Below are positions 16,433 to 24,738 of a stretch of DNA of 64,000 nucleotides, piece after piece. Below the pieces are notes generated by a model. The model did no database searches and was not told where the DNA came from. It saw only the letters and a program-made list of their open reading frames with translations. The stretch is from Bog-159 sp963785255 (GTDB lineage: Bacteria; Acidobacteriota; Terriglobia; Bryobacterales; Bryobacteraceae). Numbering within the stretch: the stretch's first letter is position 1; the number at the start of each line of letters is the position of its first letter. Made by a program: the position numbers and the translations under genes. The DNA lies in contig CAWAUR010000012.1 in the NCBI GenBank assembly GCA_963785255.1, positions 399,160-463,159 of the forward strand, written 5' to 3'.

Positions 16433-17164
16433 ATGGATACCCTGACAATCTCGGCGGCCAGCGGCATGCGCTCCCGCATGGAGGCGCTGGATATGCTGGC
16501 AAACAACCTCGCGAACACGGATACCGGCGGTTACAAAACCGACCGCGAGTTCTACAACGTTTATGTATCGGCGGAAGCCGGCGGCGCGGAGGATGGATCG
16601 GCGTCCGTGCAGCCCGTCATCGAGCGTCCCTGGACGGATTTCTCGCAAGGCGTGCTGCGGGCGACCGGTAGTTCCACCGATTTAGCGCTGTCCGGCAAAG
16701 GTTTCTTCGCGGTGGACGGACCCGCCGGAACCCTATTCACGCGCAACGGCAAATTCACAGTATCGCCCGACGGAACGCTGGCCACCACCGAGGGATATAA
16801 GGTCCGCACGGTGTCCGGCACGCCCTTGGCGCTGCAGCCGTCCGGCGCAATACAGGTTTCGCCCGAAGGAAATGTGAGTCAAAACGGCCAGGACCTGGGC
16901 CAACTGGAAATTGCGGATTTTTCCGATGCGAGTTCTCTGGTCAAGCAAGGCGCCAGTTACTTTCGCACGGCTTTGGCATCGCGCCCGGCGGCCGGCGCGC
17001 GCATCGAGCAGGGCCAGCTGGAGAGCTCCAATGTGGGCGCGGCGGAGTCGGCGGTGCGCCTGGTGTCGGTGATGCGGCAATTTGAAATGTTGCAGAAAGC
17101 GGCCACGCTGGGATCGCAGATGAACAAGGAGTCGGTGGAAGAAGTGGCCCGCGTGGCCACCTAG
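16433..17164 (+). CDS. flgF: flagellar proximal rod protein FlgF
   Basis: 243 residues with the rod-protein N-terminus (SAASGMRSRMEALDMLANNLANTDTGGYKTD) and the FlgG/FlgF beta region (LSGKGFFAVDGPAGTLFTRN). Shorter N-terminal helix spacing and order before flgG mark it as FlgF. ATG at 16433 chosen for its GAAGGA site; the frame is open upstream through the promoter region. First gene of the plus-strand rod/ring operon. Confidence 0.9.
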   Translation: MDTLTISAASGMRSRMEALDMLANNLANTDTGGYKTDREFYNVYVSAEAGGAEDGSASVQPVIERPWTDFSQGVLRATGSSTDLALSGKGFFAVDGPAGTLFTRNGKFTVSPDGTLATTEGYKVRTVSGTPLALQPSGAIQVSPEGNVSQNGQDLGQLEIADFSDASSLVKQGASYFRTALASRPAAGARIEQGQLESSNVGAAESAVRLVSVMRQFEMLQKAATLGSQMNKESVEEVARVAT

Positions 17165-17212
17165 TTTTTTGCGCGAAAGCTTGCGCGGACAGTTTAAGGA
17201 GTAATCGATATT

Positions 17213-18007
17213 ATGATGCGAGCGCTTTTCAGTGCCGCCAGCGGTATGACGGCGCAACAGATGAATGTGGATAACATCGCCAATAACCTGGCGAACGCCA
17301 ATACCAACGGCTACAAGGCGCGGCGGGTGCAATTTCAGGATCTGCTCTATCAGAATCTCCTGCAGCCGGGAGCTTCGGCCAGCCAGCAGACCGTAGTGCC
17401 TGCCGGCTTGCAACTAGGCCTCGGCACGCGTCCGGCGGGCAACGAAATCATTTTCACGCCCGGCAGCCTTTCGCAGACCGGCAACCCCCTGGACGTCGCC
17501 ATCCAAGGGCCCGGCTTTTTTCAAGTGCTGCAGCCCAACGGGCAGTTGGCCTACACGCGGGATGGCGAGTTTCAACTCGACCGCAATGGCAACATCGTGA
17601 CCGCCAACGGGAATCCGGTGCAGCCCCAGATCACCATTCCGGCCGACGCCCAATCGATCACCATAGCGGGCGACGGCACCGTGAGTTACACACAGCCCAA
17701 CCAGACCGCCTCGCAGGTCGCCGGGCAGATCCAGCTCGCCAATTTCCAGAATCCGGCGGGATTGAGCACGGTCGGCGGCAACCTGTACACTCCCACCGAA
17801 GCTTCCGGCGATCCGACCCTGGGCGCTCCCGGCGGTGCGGAGGGCTTGGGCACGTTACAGCAGGGTTATACCGAGCAATCCAACGTGAGCGTGGTGCAGG
17901 AGATGGTCAACCTGATTGTGAGCCAGCGGGCTTACGAGGCCAATTCCAAGGTGGTGCAGGCGGCCAACGAGATGTATCAGCAGACCAATAACCTGGTGCA
18001 GCAATGA
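17213..18007 (+). CDS. flgG: flagellar distal rod protein FlgG
   Basis: 264 residues, near-canonical FlgG: MMRALFSAASGMTAQQMNVD then NNLANANTNGYKARRVQFQDLLYQ, the FlgG-specific long rod insertion (LQPGASASQQTVVPAGLQLG) and the C-terminal VNLIVSQRAYEANSKVVQAA. Forms the distal rod that drives the hook. AAGGAG ribosome binding site upstream. Its stop overlaps the start of flgA by four bases. Confidence 0.96.
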   Translation: MMRALFSAASGMTAQQMNVDNIANNLANANTNGYKARRVQFQDLLYQNLLQPGASASQQTVVPAGLQLGLGTRPAGNEIIFTPGSLSQTGNPLDVAIQGPGFFQVLQPNGQLAYTRDGEFQLDRNGNIVTANGNPVQPQITIPADAQSITIAGDGTVSYTQPNQTASQVAGQIQLANFQNPAGLSTVGGNLYTPTEASGDPTLGAPGGAEGLGTLQQGYTEQSNVSVVQEMVNLIVSQRAYEANSKVVQAANEMYQQTNNLVQQ

Positions 18008-18906
18008 TCCCGCGGCTATTCCTCCTCATCCTGTCCGCGGTGGCGGCGGGTGGCCAATGCCTGCCGGTTTCCGGCGACCGCATTCTGGCGCGCGATATGG
18101 CGCGGGCGGCGCCTGTTTTTGCAGCCGTGACCCCGGAGGTAGTTCTGGGCTCCGCACCGGCCCCCGGAGGCCGCACGGTTTACACCGCCGCGGAAGTGGC
18201 GCGAATCGCGCGACGCTACGGGCTGACGGCGGAACCCGGAGTGGAGGCTTGCTTCATACGCCCTGTCGAGGTCCTCACGCGTGAGCGGGTGATGGCGGCC
18301 CTGCGCGCGGCCATGCCTACGGCGCGCATCGAGCTGATCGATTTCAGCCGGCAGCCAGTCCCGCGCGGTGAACTGGGATTCTCGCTGAAGGTGTTAATGA
18401 CGGATGCGGCTGCCGACGCAGCGCGGATGTGGCACGGCGCGATATGCGCGCCCGGACAGGCTGATTTTCCGGTGTGGGCCAAGGTGCGCATCCAGGTCGC
18501 CGGCCAGCGCGTCGTCTCCCTGGAGGCGCTGGCGGCCGGCCGCCCCATCGAACGGGCGCAACTGCGCGAGGAATCCTACGTGGGCCGGCCAGGATTGCCG
18601 GACCTGAATCAAGTTACCTCCTACGTGCCCCGCCGCCCGATTCCGGCGGGCACGGTCATCGAGGCACAGTGGCTGGATCCACCGGAAGATATTGTGCGCG
18701 GTGAACTGGTGAGGTTGGAGGTCCGCAGCGGCCGGGCGCGCGTGCGCGTGGTGGCCATCGCGGAAGCTTCCGGAAGACGGGGCGATTTCATCGCCGTACG
18801 CATTACGGATAATGGCAAGATCGTCCGTGCGCATGTTGTGGACCGGCTTCTCGTAGCGCTGGCGGCCGATGGGGGATCCCCGCTGGCGGAGCAACCCAGC
18901 CGATGA
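18004..18906 (+). CDS. flgA: P-ring assembly chaperone FlgA
   Basis: 300 residues with a signal peptide (LFLLILSAVAAGGQC), an unusually long N-terminal part and a C-terminal SAF/ChapFlgA domain (VPRRPIPAGTVIEAQWLDPP ... VRGELVRLEVRSGRARVRV). FlgA is a periplasmic chaperone for FlgI. Coupled to flgG and flgH by 4-bp overlaps. Sequence is diverged from enterobacterial FlgA but position and SAF domain are consistent. Confidence 0.87.
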   Translation: MIPRLFLLILSAVAAGGQCLPVSGDRILARDMARAAPVFAAVTPEVVLGSAPAPGGRTVYTAAEVARIARRYGLTAEPGVEACFIRPVEVLTRERVMAALRAAMPTARIELIDFSRQPVPRGELGFSLKVLMTDAAADAARMWHGAICAPGQADFPVWAKVRIQVAGQRVVSLEALAAGRPIERAQLREESYVGRPGLPDLNQVTSYVPRRPIPAGTVIEAQWLDPPEDIVRGELVRLEVRSGRARVRVVAIAEASGRRGDFIAVRITDNGKIVRAHVVDRLLVALAADGGSPLAEQPSR

Positions 18907-19610
18907 AACGAAAAGCGATTCTGATATTGGCGCTGGGCTGCGCGTGCGCGCCGGCCTGGGCCGCGGCGAAGAAGAAAGACAAAGACAAGCCGCCGGAGGC
19001 TTCCTCCCTGGAACGTTATGTCGCGGAGGCCACTGCGGCGGCGCGCGCCAACAACGACGCATCGCCCGGCTCCCTGTGGTCCTCGGCCGCCTTGTTCACG
19101 GACTTGGCGCGCGATCTGCGGGCCAGCCGCGTCAACGATACGGTCACCGTGCAGGTAGCGGAGAACGCCTCGGCAGTGAGTACGGGCAACGTACAGACCG
19201 CCCGCCAATCGAGCGCCCAAGCCTCGGTAACCGCCCTGGGAGGTGTCACCAAGGCCACCGGCGCCCTGGCCAACCTGCTGGGGACTTCCGGCAACCAGCA
19301 ACTCAAAGGCTCCGGCACGATCGGCCGCACGACGGTGATTACCGCCACGCTGGGTACCCGGGTGGTGCACGTGCTACCGAACGGCTATCTGGTGATTGAA
19401 GGAGTCAAGGAGGTCCGGGTGAGCTCCGAGCAGCAAGTCATCACCGTGCGCGGCGTGGTGCGCCCGGCGGATTTGGGTCCCAACAACGTCGTGCAATCGG
19501 ACCTGATCGCGCAACTGGAAGTTTCCGTCAATGGCAAAGGCGTGGTGGGCGACGCGATCCGCCGCCCCAACTTTATCTACCGGCTGGTGATGGGACTGCT
19601 TCCGTTCTGA
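18903..19610 (+). CDS. flgH: flagellar L-ring protein FlgH
   Basis: 235 residues: N-terminal secretion signal (ILILALGCACAPAWA), a Lys-rich stretch, then the FlgH core (SLWSSAALFTDLARDLRASR VNDTVTVQVAENASAVSTG split by one residue group) and C-terminal VVRPADLGPNNVVQSDLIAQ. FlgH forms the outer-membrane bushing. Presence of FlgH and FlgI shows a diderm envelope. A lipobox-like Cys (LGCAC) is present but the spacing to the core is long. Confidence 0.93.
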   Translation: MKRKAILILALGCACAPAWAAAKKKDKDKPPEASSLERYVAEATAAARANNDASPGSLWSSAALFTDLARDLRASRVNDTVTVQVAENASAVSTGNVQTARQSSAQASVTALGGVTKATGALANLLGTSGNQQLKGSGTIGRTTVITATLGTRVVHVLPNGYLVIEGVKEVRVSSEQQVITVRGVVRPADLGPNNVVQSDLIAQLEVSVNGKGVVGDAIRRPNFIYRLVMGLLPF

Positions 19611-19625
19611 GGTTGACAAATAATA

Positions 19626-20723
19626 ATGCGACGAACGATCTTGTGTCTGGTGGCGGCGGCCATGGCGATGCCCGTGCCCGGCGCCACGCGTTTGAAAGAT
19701 CTGGCGGGAATCGAAGGTGTGCGCGACAATCAGCTCATCGGGTATGGGCTGGTAGTAGGGCTGGCGGGAAAAGGGGACACCCAGATGACCTTGTTCTCGC
19801 CGCAGAGCCTGGCCAACCTCCTGCAGCGCATGGGCGTCTCGGTTCCGGCGGCCACCATCCAAATCAAGGATACAGCGGCGGTCATGATCACGGCCACCTT
19901 GCCTCCGTTCGCGCAACCCGGCACACACCTGGATGTCACCGCGGCGGCTATCGGTGACGCCACCACTCTTCAAGGAGGGATACTCCTGCTGACGCCGCTG
20001 AAGGGCGCCGACGGACAGGTCTACGCGGGGGCGCAGGGGCCCTTGGTCTTAGGCGGATACACGGCCGGACAGGGAGGCAGCAACCGGACGGTGAACCATC
20101 CGACGGTGGGCCGCGTGCCCGGCGGCGGCATCGTGGAGCGCCCCGCGCCATCGGTCGAGCCGAAAGGCGTCGTACATCTGCAGCTACGTTATGCGGATTT
20201 CACCACTGCGGCGCGCATCGCCGCCGCGCTGAACGCCAAATACGGCGCCGCAGGGGCGCTGCCCGCGCACGCCGAAAACTCCGCCCTGGTCAGCGTCTCG
20301 ATTCCCAAGCCCTATACGGACCGGCCCGTCGATTTCATCGCGGAGATGGAAGCGCTCACGGTGGACGCGGACCGGCCAGCGCGCGTGGTGGTGAACGAGC
20401 GCACCGGAACCATCGTGATCGGCCGCGAAGTGCGCATTGCGCCGGTGGCCATCCTGCATGGCAATCTGACCGTAGAGATCCAGACCACCGTGGACGTCTC
20501 GCAGCCCGCGCCTCTCTCGGCGGGAAAAACCACGGCGGAGGCGCAAGTGAGTGTGGACACCAAGGAACAGTCCGCGCGCCACGTGATGCTGCCGCAGGGA
20601 GCCACGGTGGAGGAGTTGGTGCGGGCCCTGGCGGCTATCGGCTCGACGCCGCGGGATGTCATCGCCATCTTGCAGAACCTGCGTGCGGCCGGCGCGCTGG
20701 ATGCCGACGTGGAGGTCATCTGA
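19626..20723 (+). CDS. flgI: flagellar P-ring protein FlgI
   Basis: 365 residues with signal peptide and strong family motifs: RLKDLAGIEGVRDNQLIGYG, VVGLAGKGDTQMTLFSPQSL, and PDARVVVNERTGTIVIG-like segment (RPARVVVNERTGTIVIGREV). Forms the periplasmic P-ring around the rod. Sits between flgH and flgJ, the usual order; its stop shares bases with the flgJ start. Confidence 0.96.
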   Translation: MRRTILCLVAAAMAMPVPGATRLKDLAGIEGVRDNQLIGYGLVVGLAGKGDTQMTLFSPQSLANLLQRMGVSVPAATIQIKDTAAVMITATLPPFAQPGTHLDVTAAAIGDATTLQGGILLLTPLKGADGQVYAGAQGPLVLGGYTAGQGGSNRTVNHPTVGRVPGGGIVERPAPSVEPKGVVHLQLRYADFTTAARIAAALNAKYGAAGALPAHAENSALVSVSIPKPYTDRPVDFIAEMEALTVDADRPARVVVNERTGTIVIGREVRIAPVAILHGNLTVEIQTTVDVSQPAPLSAGKTTAEAQVSVDTKEQSARHVMLPQGATVEELVRALAAIGSTPRDVIAILQNLRAAGALDADVEVI

Positions 20724-21016
20724 TGAGCGCTCCGGTCACGCTCGGAAGTCCGGCGGCCACGGCCATCGACCCGCCGGCGGCGCGCCCACCCAAAACCGTA
20801 GAAGAGGCCGCCAAGCAGTTTGAAGCGCTCATGATCGCGCAGATGCTCAAGCAGGCGCGTGGTGACCAGGGCGGCTGGCTGGGTGGCGGCGATGACGCCG
20901 GCACTCAGACCGAGACTGGACTGGCCGAAGAACAGTTTGCGCAGGCCCTGGCGCGAAGCGGCGGACTGGGCCTAGGCGCTTCGCTCGTTTCGAGCCTCTC
21001 GGCGCGTGCCAAGTGA
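20723..21016 (+). CDS. flgJ: FlgJ-type rod-binding protein, N-terminal domain only
   Basis: 97 residues matching only the rod-binding (Rod-binding/FlgJ N) domain: EEAAKQFEALMIAQMLKQAR ... GLAEEQFAQALARSGGLGLG. The C-terminal muramidase domain of enterobacterial FlgJ is absent, as in many non-enteric bacteria, so peptidoglycan hydrolysis must come from another enzyme. Last gene of the rod/ring operon, followed by a tandem repeat array. Confidence 0.9.
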   Translation: MSAPVTLGSPAATAIDPPAARPPKTVEEAAKQFEALMIAQMLKQARGDQGGWLGGGDDAGTQTETGLAEEQFAQALARSGGLGLGASLVSSLSARAK

Positions 21017-21050
21017 ACGGCCAGGCTGGCGGTGGCGGCGAACGCCCGTG

Positions 21051-21651
21051 ACCGCTGGCTCACACGCACGGCTCAGAAACGCTCCCGACGTGCACGCGCC
21101 GCCTTACCGAGCCGCGATGGTCAGGGAGCGTCCGCCAAGCCGTAACCGCTGGCTGACGCGCGCGGCTCGGAAACGCGCGGCACCTCACCGATCATCAAGC
21201 CGGAAACCGCTGGCTGACGCGCGGCTCAGAAACGCGCGGCATCTCACCGATCATCAAGCCGGAGACCGCTGGCTGACGCGCGCGGCGCGGAAACGCGCGG
21301 CACCTCCCCGATCATCAAGCCGGAGACCGCTGGCTGACGCGCGCGGCGCGGAAACGCGCGGCACCTCACCGATCGCCAAGCCGGAGACCGCTGGCTGACG
21401 CGCGCGGCGCGGAAACGCGCGGCACCTCACCGATCGCCAAGCCGGAGACCGCTGGCTGACGCGCGCGGCGCGGAAACGCGCGGCACCTCACCGATCGCCA
21501 AGCCGGAGACCGCTGGCTGACGCGCGCGGCTCGGAAACGCGCGGCGCTCACCGATCATCGAGCCGGAACCGCCGGCTGACGCACACGGCTCGGAAACGCG
21601 CGGCGCTTGCCGATCATCCAGCCGGAAACCGCTTGCTGACGCGCGGCTCAG
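21051..21651. repeat. tandem array of 59-61 bp units
   Basis: Eight complete units start at 21145, 21206, 21265, 21326, 21387, 21448, 21509 and 21568, with partial, diverged units at 21051 and 21628. Each begins ACCGCTGGCTGACGCG and includes CGGAAACGCGCGGC and GATCRYCAAGCCGGA. The middle three units are nearly identical, pointing to recent expansion. The stretch at 21104-21131 is an inverted, diverged copy of the element seen at 32142. The array fills the space between flgJ and fliS and holds no credible gene. Confidence 0.95.
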
Positions 21652-22142
21652 AAGCTCCAGCTCTGCGAAGCCTGTTCCACCGGGCTGCCCGCCCCTAAGA
21701 ACCCCGGATAACCGGCCACCTCTCCGAACTCCGGGGCGCCTGCTGGCCGGGACGCATCGCCGCCAGAGGCATTGGACTCCACCGTTTTGCCGATCCGTTC
21801 CCAACCCGCCAGCAGGGTAGCCAGCAATTTTTCCACTTCCTCGAGCGGCTCGGCCTGCTGATGCAGATTCGCCTCCAACAGGCGGCGCTGCATGTAGTCG
21901 TATAACTCCGATAGGCGCCGGCTCAGCCCGCCGCCCTGCGCGTGGTCGAGCGAAATGGACAGTTGCGACAGAATCGCGTGCGCCTTGGAAATCTGGCGGG
22001 AACGATCGGCAATACGGCCGGTGGCCAGGCAGGCCTGGGCGGCGCAGGTGGCGTCGCTGGCGGCGCGATAGAGCAGGCGCACCAATTCCAAGGGGTCGGC
22101 GGTCATTACCTGGCTTTCTAAGTATGCGTCTTTGAGCGGCAT
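21648..22142 (-). CDS. fliS: flagellin chaperone FliS
   Basis: 164 residues. The first 120 match FliS: AYLESQVMTADPLELVRLLY, then HAILSQLSISLDHAQGG and LYDYMQRRLLEANLHQQAEP, a four-helix bundle that binds the flagellin C-terminus. The last 40 residues are a non-conserved extension. The stop codon falls inside the last, partial unit of the tandem array, so array growth has reached the gene's end. Lies 52 bases after flaG with no fliD between them. Confidence 0.9.
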   Translation of the reverse strand: MPLKDAYLESQVMTADPLELVRLLYRAASDATCAAQACLATGRIADRSRQISKAHAILSQLSISLDHAQGGGLSRRLSELYDYMQRRLLEANLHQQAEPLEEVEKLLATLLAGWERIGKTVESNASGGDASRPAGAPEFGEVAGYPGFLGAGSPVEQASQSWSF

Positions 22143-22194
22143 GGGATCTCCTCACAGTGCATATCGGAGGAATCCGCCAGGACTTGCGGGCCAA

Positions 22195-22479
22195 TTAGCC
22201 GTCGGGTTGTCCCAAGACCTGCGCCAGCCGCAGCATATACTCCGGCGGCGCCTGCCACAACACCTCTCCGGTCTGGCTGTTGACGACCCGCACCACCGGC
22301 TTTTTGGTGTCCCGATCCAGGACGAAGCTCAACTCGTTGCCCTCGCCGAACAGCTCCGCGGCGTTGACGCTCTTTACGCTGCGGATCAGCTCGCGGTTTT
22401 CCACCAGCCATTTCGAGTTGGCGGGGTCGGGCGCGATGGGAACCGTCTGCGTCTGGTTAGTAACGGATGCGACATCCAT
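22195..22479 (-). CDS. flaG: FlaG family protein
   Basis: 94 residues; the C-terminal half matches FlaG (ELSFVLDRDTKKPVVRVVNS QTGEVLWQ-type ending, then PPEYMLRLAQVLG). FlaG proteins influence filament length. The ATG at 22479 is the natural start, since a sigma28-type promoter lies about 45 bases upstream; the frame is open further but crosses that promoter. First gene of flaG-fliS. Confidence 0.85.
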   Translation of the reverse strand: MDVASVTNQTQTVPIAPDPANSKWLVENRELIRSVKSVNAAELFGEGNELSFVLDRDTKKPVVRVVNSQTGEVLWQAPPEYMLRLAQVLGQPDG

Positions 22480-22517
22480 ATATAGCCACTCCGGGAACCG
22501 TCTGGTACCCCACCCTC

Positions 22518-22543
22518 TCATCGGCTGCCCGGGCGAAAGTTTG
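22518..22543 (-). promoter_or_regulatory. sigma28-type promoter for flaG-fliS
   Basis: On the minus strand CAAACTTT, 10 bases, GCCGATGA: six of eight and seven of eight matches to the sigma28 consensus TAAAGTTT-N11-GCCGATAA. Located about 40 bases before the flaG ATG and facing away from the fliM promoter. Confidence 0.65.
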
Positions 22544-22553
22544 CGGCCCAGGC

Positions 22554-22580
22554 TAAAGCCTTGCCGCCGTCCGCCGATAA
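22554..22580 (+). promoter_or_regulatory. sigma28-type promoter for fliM-flbD-motAB
   Basis: TAAAGCCT, exactly 11 bases, then a perfect GCCGATAA. This is as good a match to the FliA consensus as can be expected. Transcription would start near 22587, leaving a leader of about 14 bases before the fliM TTG start. Confidence 0.85.
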
Positions 22581-22600
22581 GACTTGTAGGACAGCAAGCC

Positions 22601-23581
22601 TTGAACCGCACCTTATCCCAACAGGAAATCGACGCGTTGTTCAGCAGCGCGACCGGCGGGCACGCCCAGGAGGCGTCCGCCAAAAAGGTGGTGCCCTTCG
22701 ATTTCCGCCGCCCGGATCGCATTGCCAAGTCTCAGTTGCGGGCCATCCACCAGCTTCACGAGACGTTCGTGCACAACCTGGTTTCGAGCCTTTCGGCCTA
22801 CCTGCGCACGTATTTGCTGGTGAACCTGGTCAGCGTGGAGCAACTTTCGTGCGAAGAATTTCTGAACGGACTGCCCTCGCCCACCTGCATGCTCTCCCTC
22901 GGCTTGCGGCCCTACGATGGGTATGGACTCCTGGAACTGAGTCCGGCCCTGGTATTCCCGATCCTGGAGGTTCTGCTGGGCGGCGATGGTAAGACCAAGG
23001 CGGCGCTGCGGCGGGAGATCACCGAGATCGAACAGAAACTGCTGGACAGCCTGTTCCGGATCATTCTCAACGATCTCAAAGAAGCCTGGCAGGCGGTTGC
23101 CCCCATCGAGTTCACCATCCACTCGGTGGAGACCGAGCCGCAGTTTCTGCGCGTATTGGCGCCCACCGAGGCCGTAGTAGCGGTGGGGATTGAGATCCGC
23201 ATCGGGGACAACGTAGGCATGATGAACATCGCGGTGCCTTCCATCATCGCGAAGATGATGCGGCAGAAGTTCGACCAGCAATGGTCCATGCGCCGCACCC
23301 AGTCGACCGATGTGGAACAAACGGCCATGCTGGCGCGGGTGCGCCCTTCGCTGCTGGCGCTGGAGGTGCAGTTGCGTGGCCCCCGCCTGCTGGCGCAGGA
23401 TCTGCTGCGCCTGTCCGAAGGGGATGTGCTGGCATTCGACTTTCCGGTAAATCAGCCTTTGGACGGGCTGCTCAACGGCAAGCTGCGGTTTAGTGGACAG
23501 ATCGTCGAGAGCGGCAGGAAGCGCGGTTTTCTGTTGGATGCCGGTCCGCCAGGAGCCCGCGCGGCCGATAAGAAGGACTGA
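22601..23581 (+). CDS. fliM: flagellar motor switch protein FliM
   Basis: 326 residues from a TTG start, with TLSQQEIDALFSS at the N-terminus (the CheY-P-binding motif), VPFDFRRPDRIAKSQLRAIH, the central CheC-like domain and a C-terminal SpoA domain that pairs with FliN. The start is set by the EIDALF motif, normal FliM length and the sigma28 promoter just upstream; TAGGA acts as ribosome binding site. Opens the switch/stator operon. Confidence 0.94.
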   Translation: MNRTLSQQEIDALFSSATGGHAQEASAKKVVPFDFRRPDRIAKSQLRAIHQLHETFVHNLVSSLSAYLRTYLLVNLVSVEQLSCEEFLNGLPSPTCMLSLGLRPYDGYGLLELSPALVFPILEVLLGGDGKTKAALRREITEIEQKLLDSLFRIILNDLKEAWQAVAPIEFTIHSVETEPQFLRVLAPTEAVVAVGIEIRIGDNVGMMNIAVPSIIAKMMRQKFDQQWSMRRTQSTDVEQTAMLARVRPSLLALEVQLRGPRLLAQDLLRLSEGDVLAFDFPVNQPLDGLLNGKLRFSGQIVESGRKRGFLLDAGPPGARAADKKD

Positions 23582-23586
23582 GGATC

Positions 23587-23874
23587 ATGATTCAACTCAC
23601 GCGCCTCAACCATCTGCCGCTGGTGCTCAATGCCGATCTCATCGAGTCTATCGAGGTCACGCCGGATACGGTGATTGCTCTGACCACCGGGCAGAAGCTG
23701 GTGGTGCTGGAGACTGCCGATGAAGTCGTCCGGCGGGTGGTGGAGTTCCGGCGAGCCATCTACAGCGGCGTTCCCGGCTGCTCAAAGGCCTCTGGCGCGG
23801 CGGGTGAATTGGCGGACGAACCTGGAATTGGAGAGCGATCCACACATGGCAGAGAAGACCGCGCCGGCCGCTGA
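23587..23874 (+). CDS. flbD: FlbD family flagellar protein
   Basis: 95 residues. The first 60 match the small FlbD family (MIQLTRLNHLPLVLNADLIE SIEVTPDTVIALTTGQKLVV split here), usually found just before motA. The C-terminal 35 residues overlap the motA start and look like read-through. Function in the family is poorly known. This FlbD is not the Caulobacter sigma54 regulator of the same name. Confidence 0.85.
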   Translation: MIQLTRLNHLPLVLNADLIESIEVTPDTVIALTTGQKLVVLETADEVVRRVVEFRRAIYSGVPGCSKASGAAGELADEPGIGERSTHGREDRAGR

Positions 23875-24733
23875 GAAGGCTCCGAAGAAGGCCGGGGGAC
23901 GCCGGCCGGACCTGGCCACCATGGGCGGCTTGGCGCTGGCGGTAACCGGCATTCTGGGAGGGCTGGTGCTCGAGAAGGGCAAAGTCACGGATGTGGCGCA
24001 ACTCACGGCGGCCATCATCGTCCTGGGCGGAACGTTAGGGGCCGTCATGGTGACCACGCCCGTGGACTTATTGCGGCATGCCGCCGGCAAACTGCCTTCT
24101 GTTTTCTTTGAAACCAGCCATGCTCCGCAGGTGATTATCGAGCAGATTATTGTTTATGCCACCAAGGCCCGCAAGAATGGCATCGTCTCGCTGGAGGACG
24201 AAACCGCGTCCATCGCAGACCCGTTTCTGCGCAAGGCTTTGAACCTGGCCGTGGACGGTACCGATCTGCAAGAACTGCGCCGCATGATGGAACTGGACAT
24301 TGCGCTCGAGGAGCATCACGGAGAAGCCGAAGCCAAGGTCTACGAAGCCGCTGGCGGATACGCCCCCACCATCGGGATCATCGGGGCAGTACTGGGTCTG
24401 ATCCAGGTGATGAAGCATCTGGCCAATATCGATGAAGTAGGGCGGGGAATCGCGGTGGCCTTCGTAGCCACCGTCTATGGGGTGGCCTCGGCGAATATTT
24501 TCTTTCTGCCGGCGGGCGCCAAGCTCCGGTCACGCATGCAGGCGGCCATCCAGATGCGGGAGTTGATGCTGGAAGGCGTGCTGGGAATCGCCGAAGGACT
24601 GAATCCCAAACTGATCCGCATCAAGCTGGAAGCGTACGCGCCGCAGCCGGCGGCCAAAAAGGCGCCTAAAGAAAAACCGGCCCCGGCGCCCGCCAAGCAG
24701 CCTGCCGAAGCCGTGGCTGGAAGTAAGGCATAG
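23846..24733 (+). CDS. motA: flagellar stator protein MotA
   Basis: 295 residues with four membrane helices and MotA motifs: GGTLGAVMVTTP, a cytoplasmic loop with charged residues (DPFLRKALNLAVDGTD), EAAGGYAPTIGIIGAVLGLI with the conserved Pro, and VGRGIAVAFVATVYGVASAN. A Lys/Ala/Pro tail ends the protein. The ATG lies inside the end of flbD (29-bp overlap). Forms the proton (or sodium) channel with MotB. Confidence 0.94.
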   Translation: MAEKTAPAAEKAPKKAGGRRPDLATMGGLALAVTGILGGLVLEKGKVTDVAQLTAAIIVLGGTLGAVMVTTPVDLLRHAAGKLPSVFFETSHAPQVIIEQIIVYATKARKNGIVSLEDETASIADPFLRKALNLAVDGTDLQELRRMMELDIALEEHHGEAEAKVYEAAGGYAPTIGIIGAVLGLIQVMKHLANIDEVGRGIAVAFVATVYGVASANIFFLPAGAKLRSRMQAAIQMRELMLEGVLGIAEGLNPKLIRIKLEAYAPQPAAKKAPKEKPAPAPAKQPAEAVAGSKA

Positions 24734-24738
24734 GACCC

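Noticed and set aside
21051..21651. CRISPR array
   Set aside because: The units repeat over their full 59-61 bp with no variable spacers, and no cas gene is near.
21427..22194. Long minus-strand frame running from before fliS into the tandem array
   Set aside because: It is in a different frame from fliS, overlaps it entirely and its C-terminal part is only translated repeat.
22280..22600. N-terminal extension of FliM
   Set aside because: The extra 107 codons run antisense through flaG and across two promoters; FliM homology begins exactly at the TTG.
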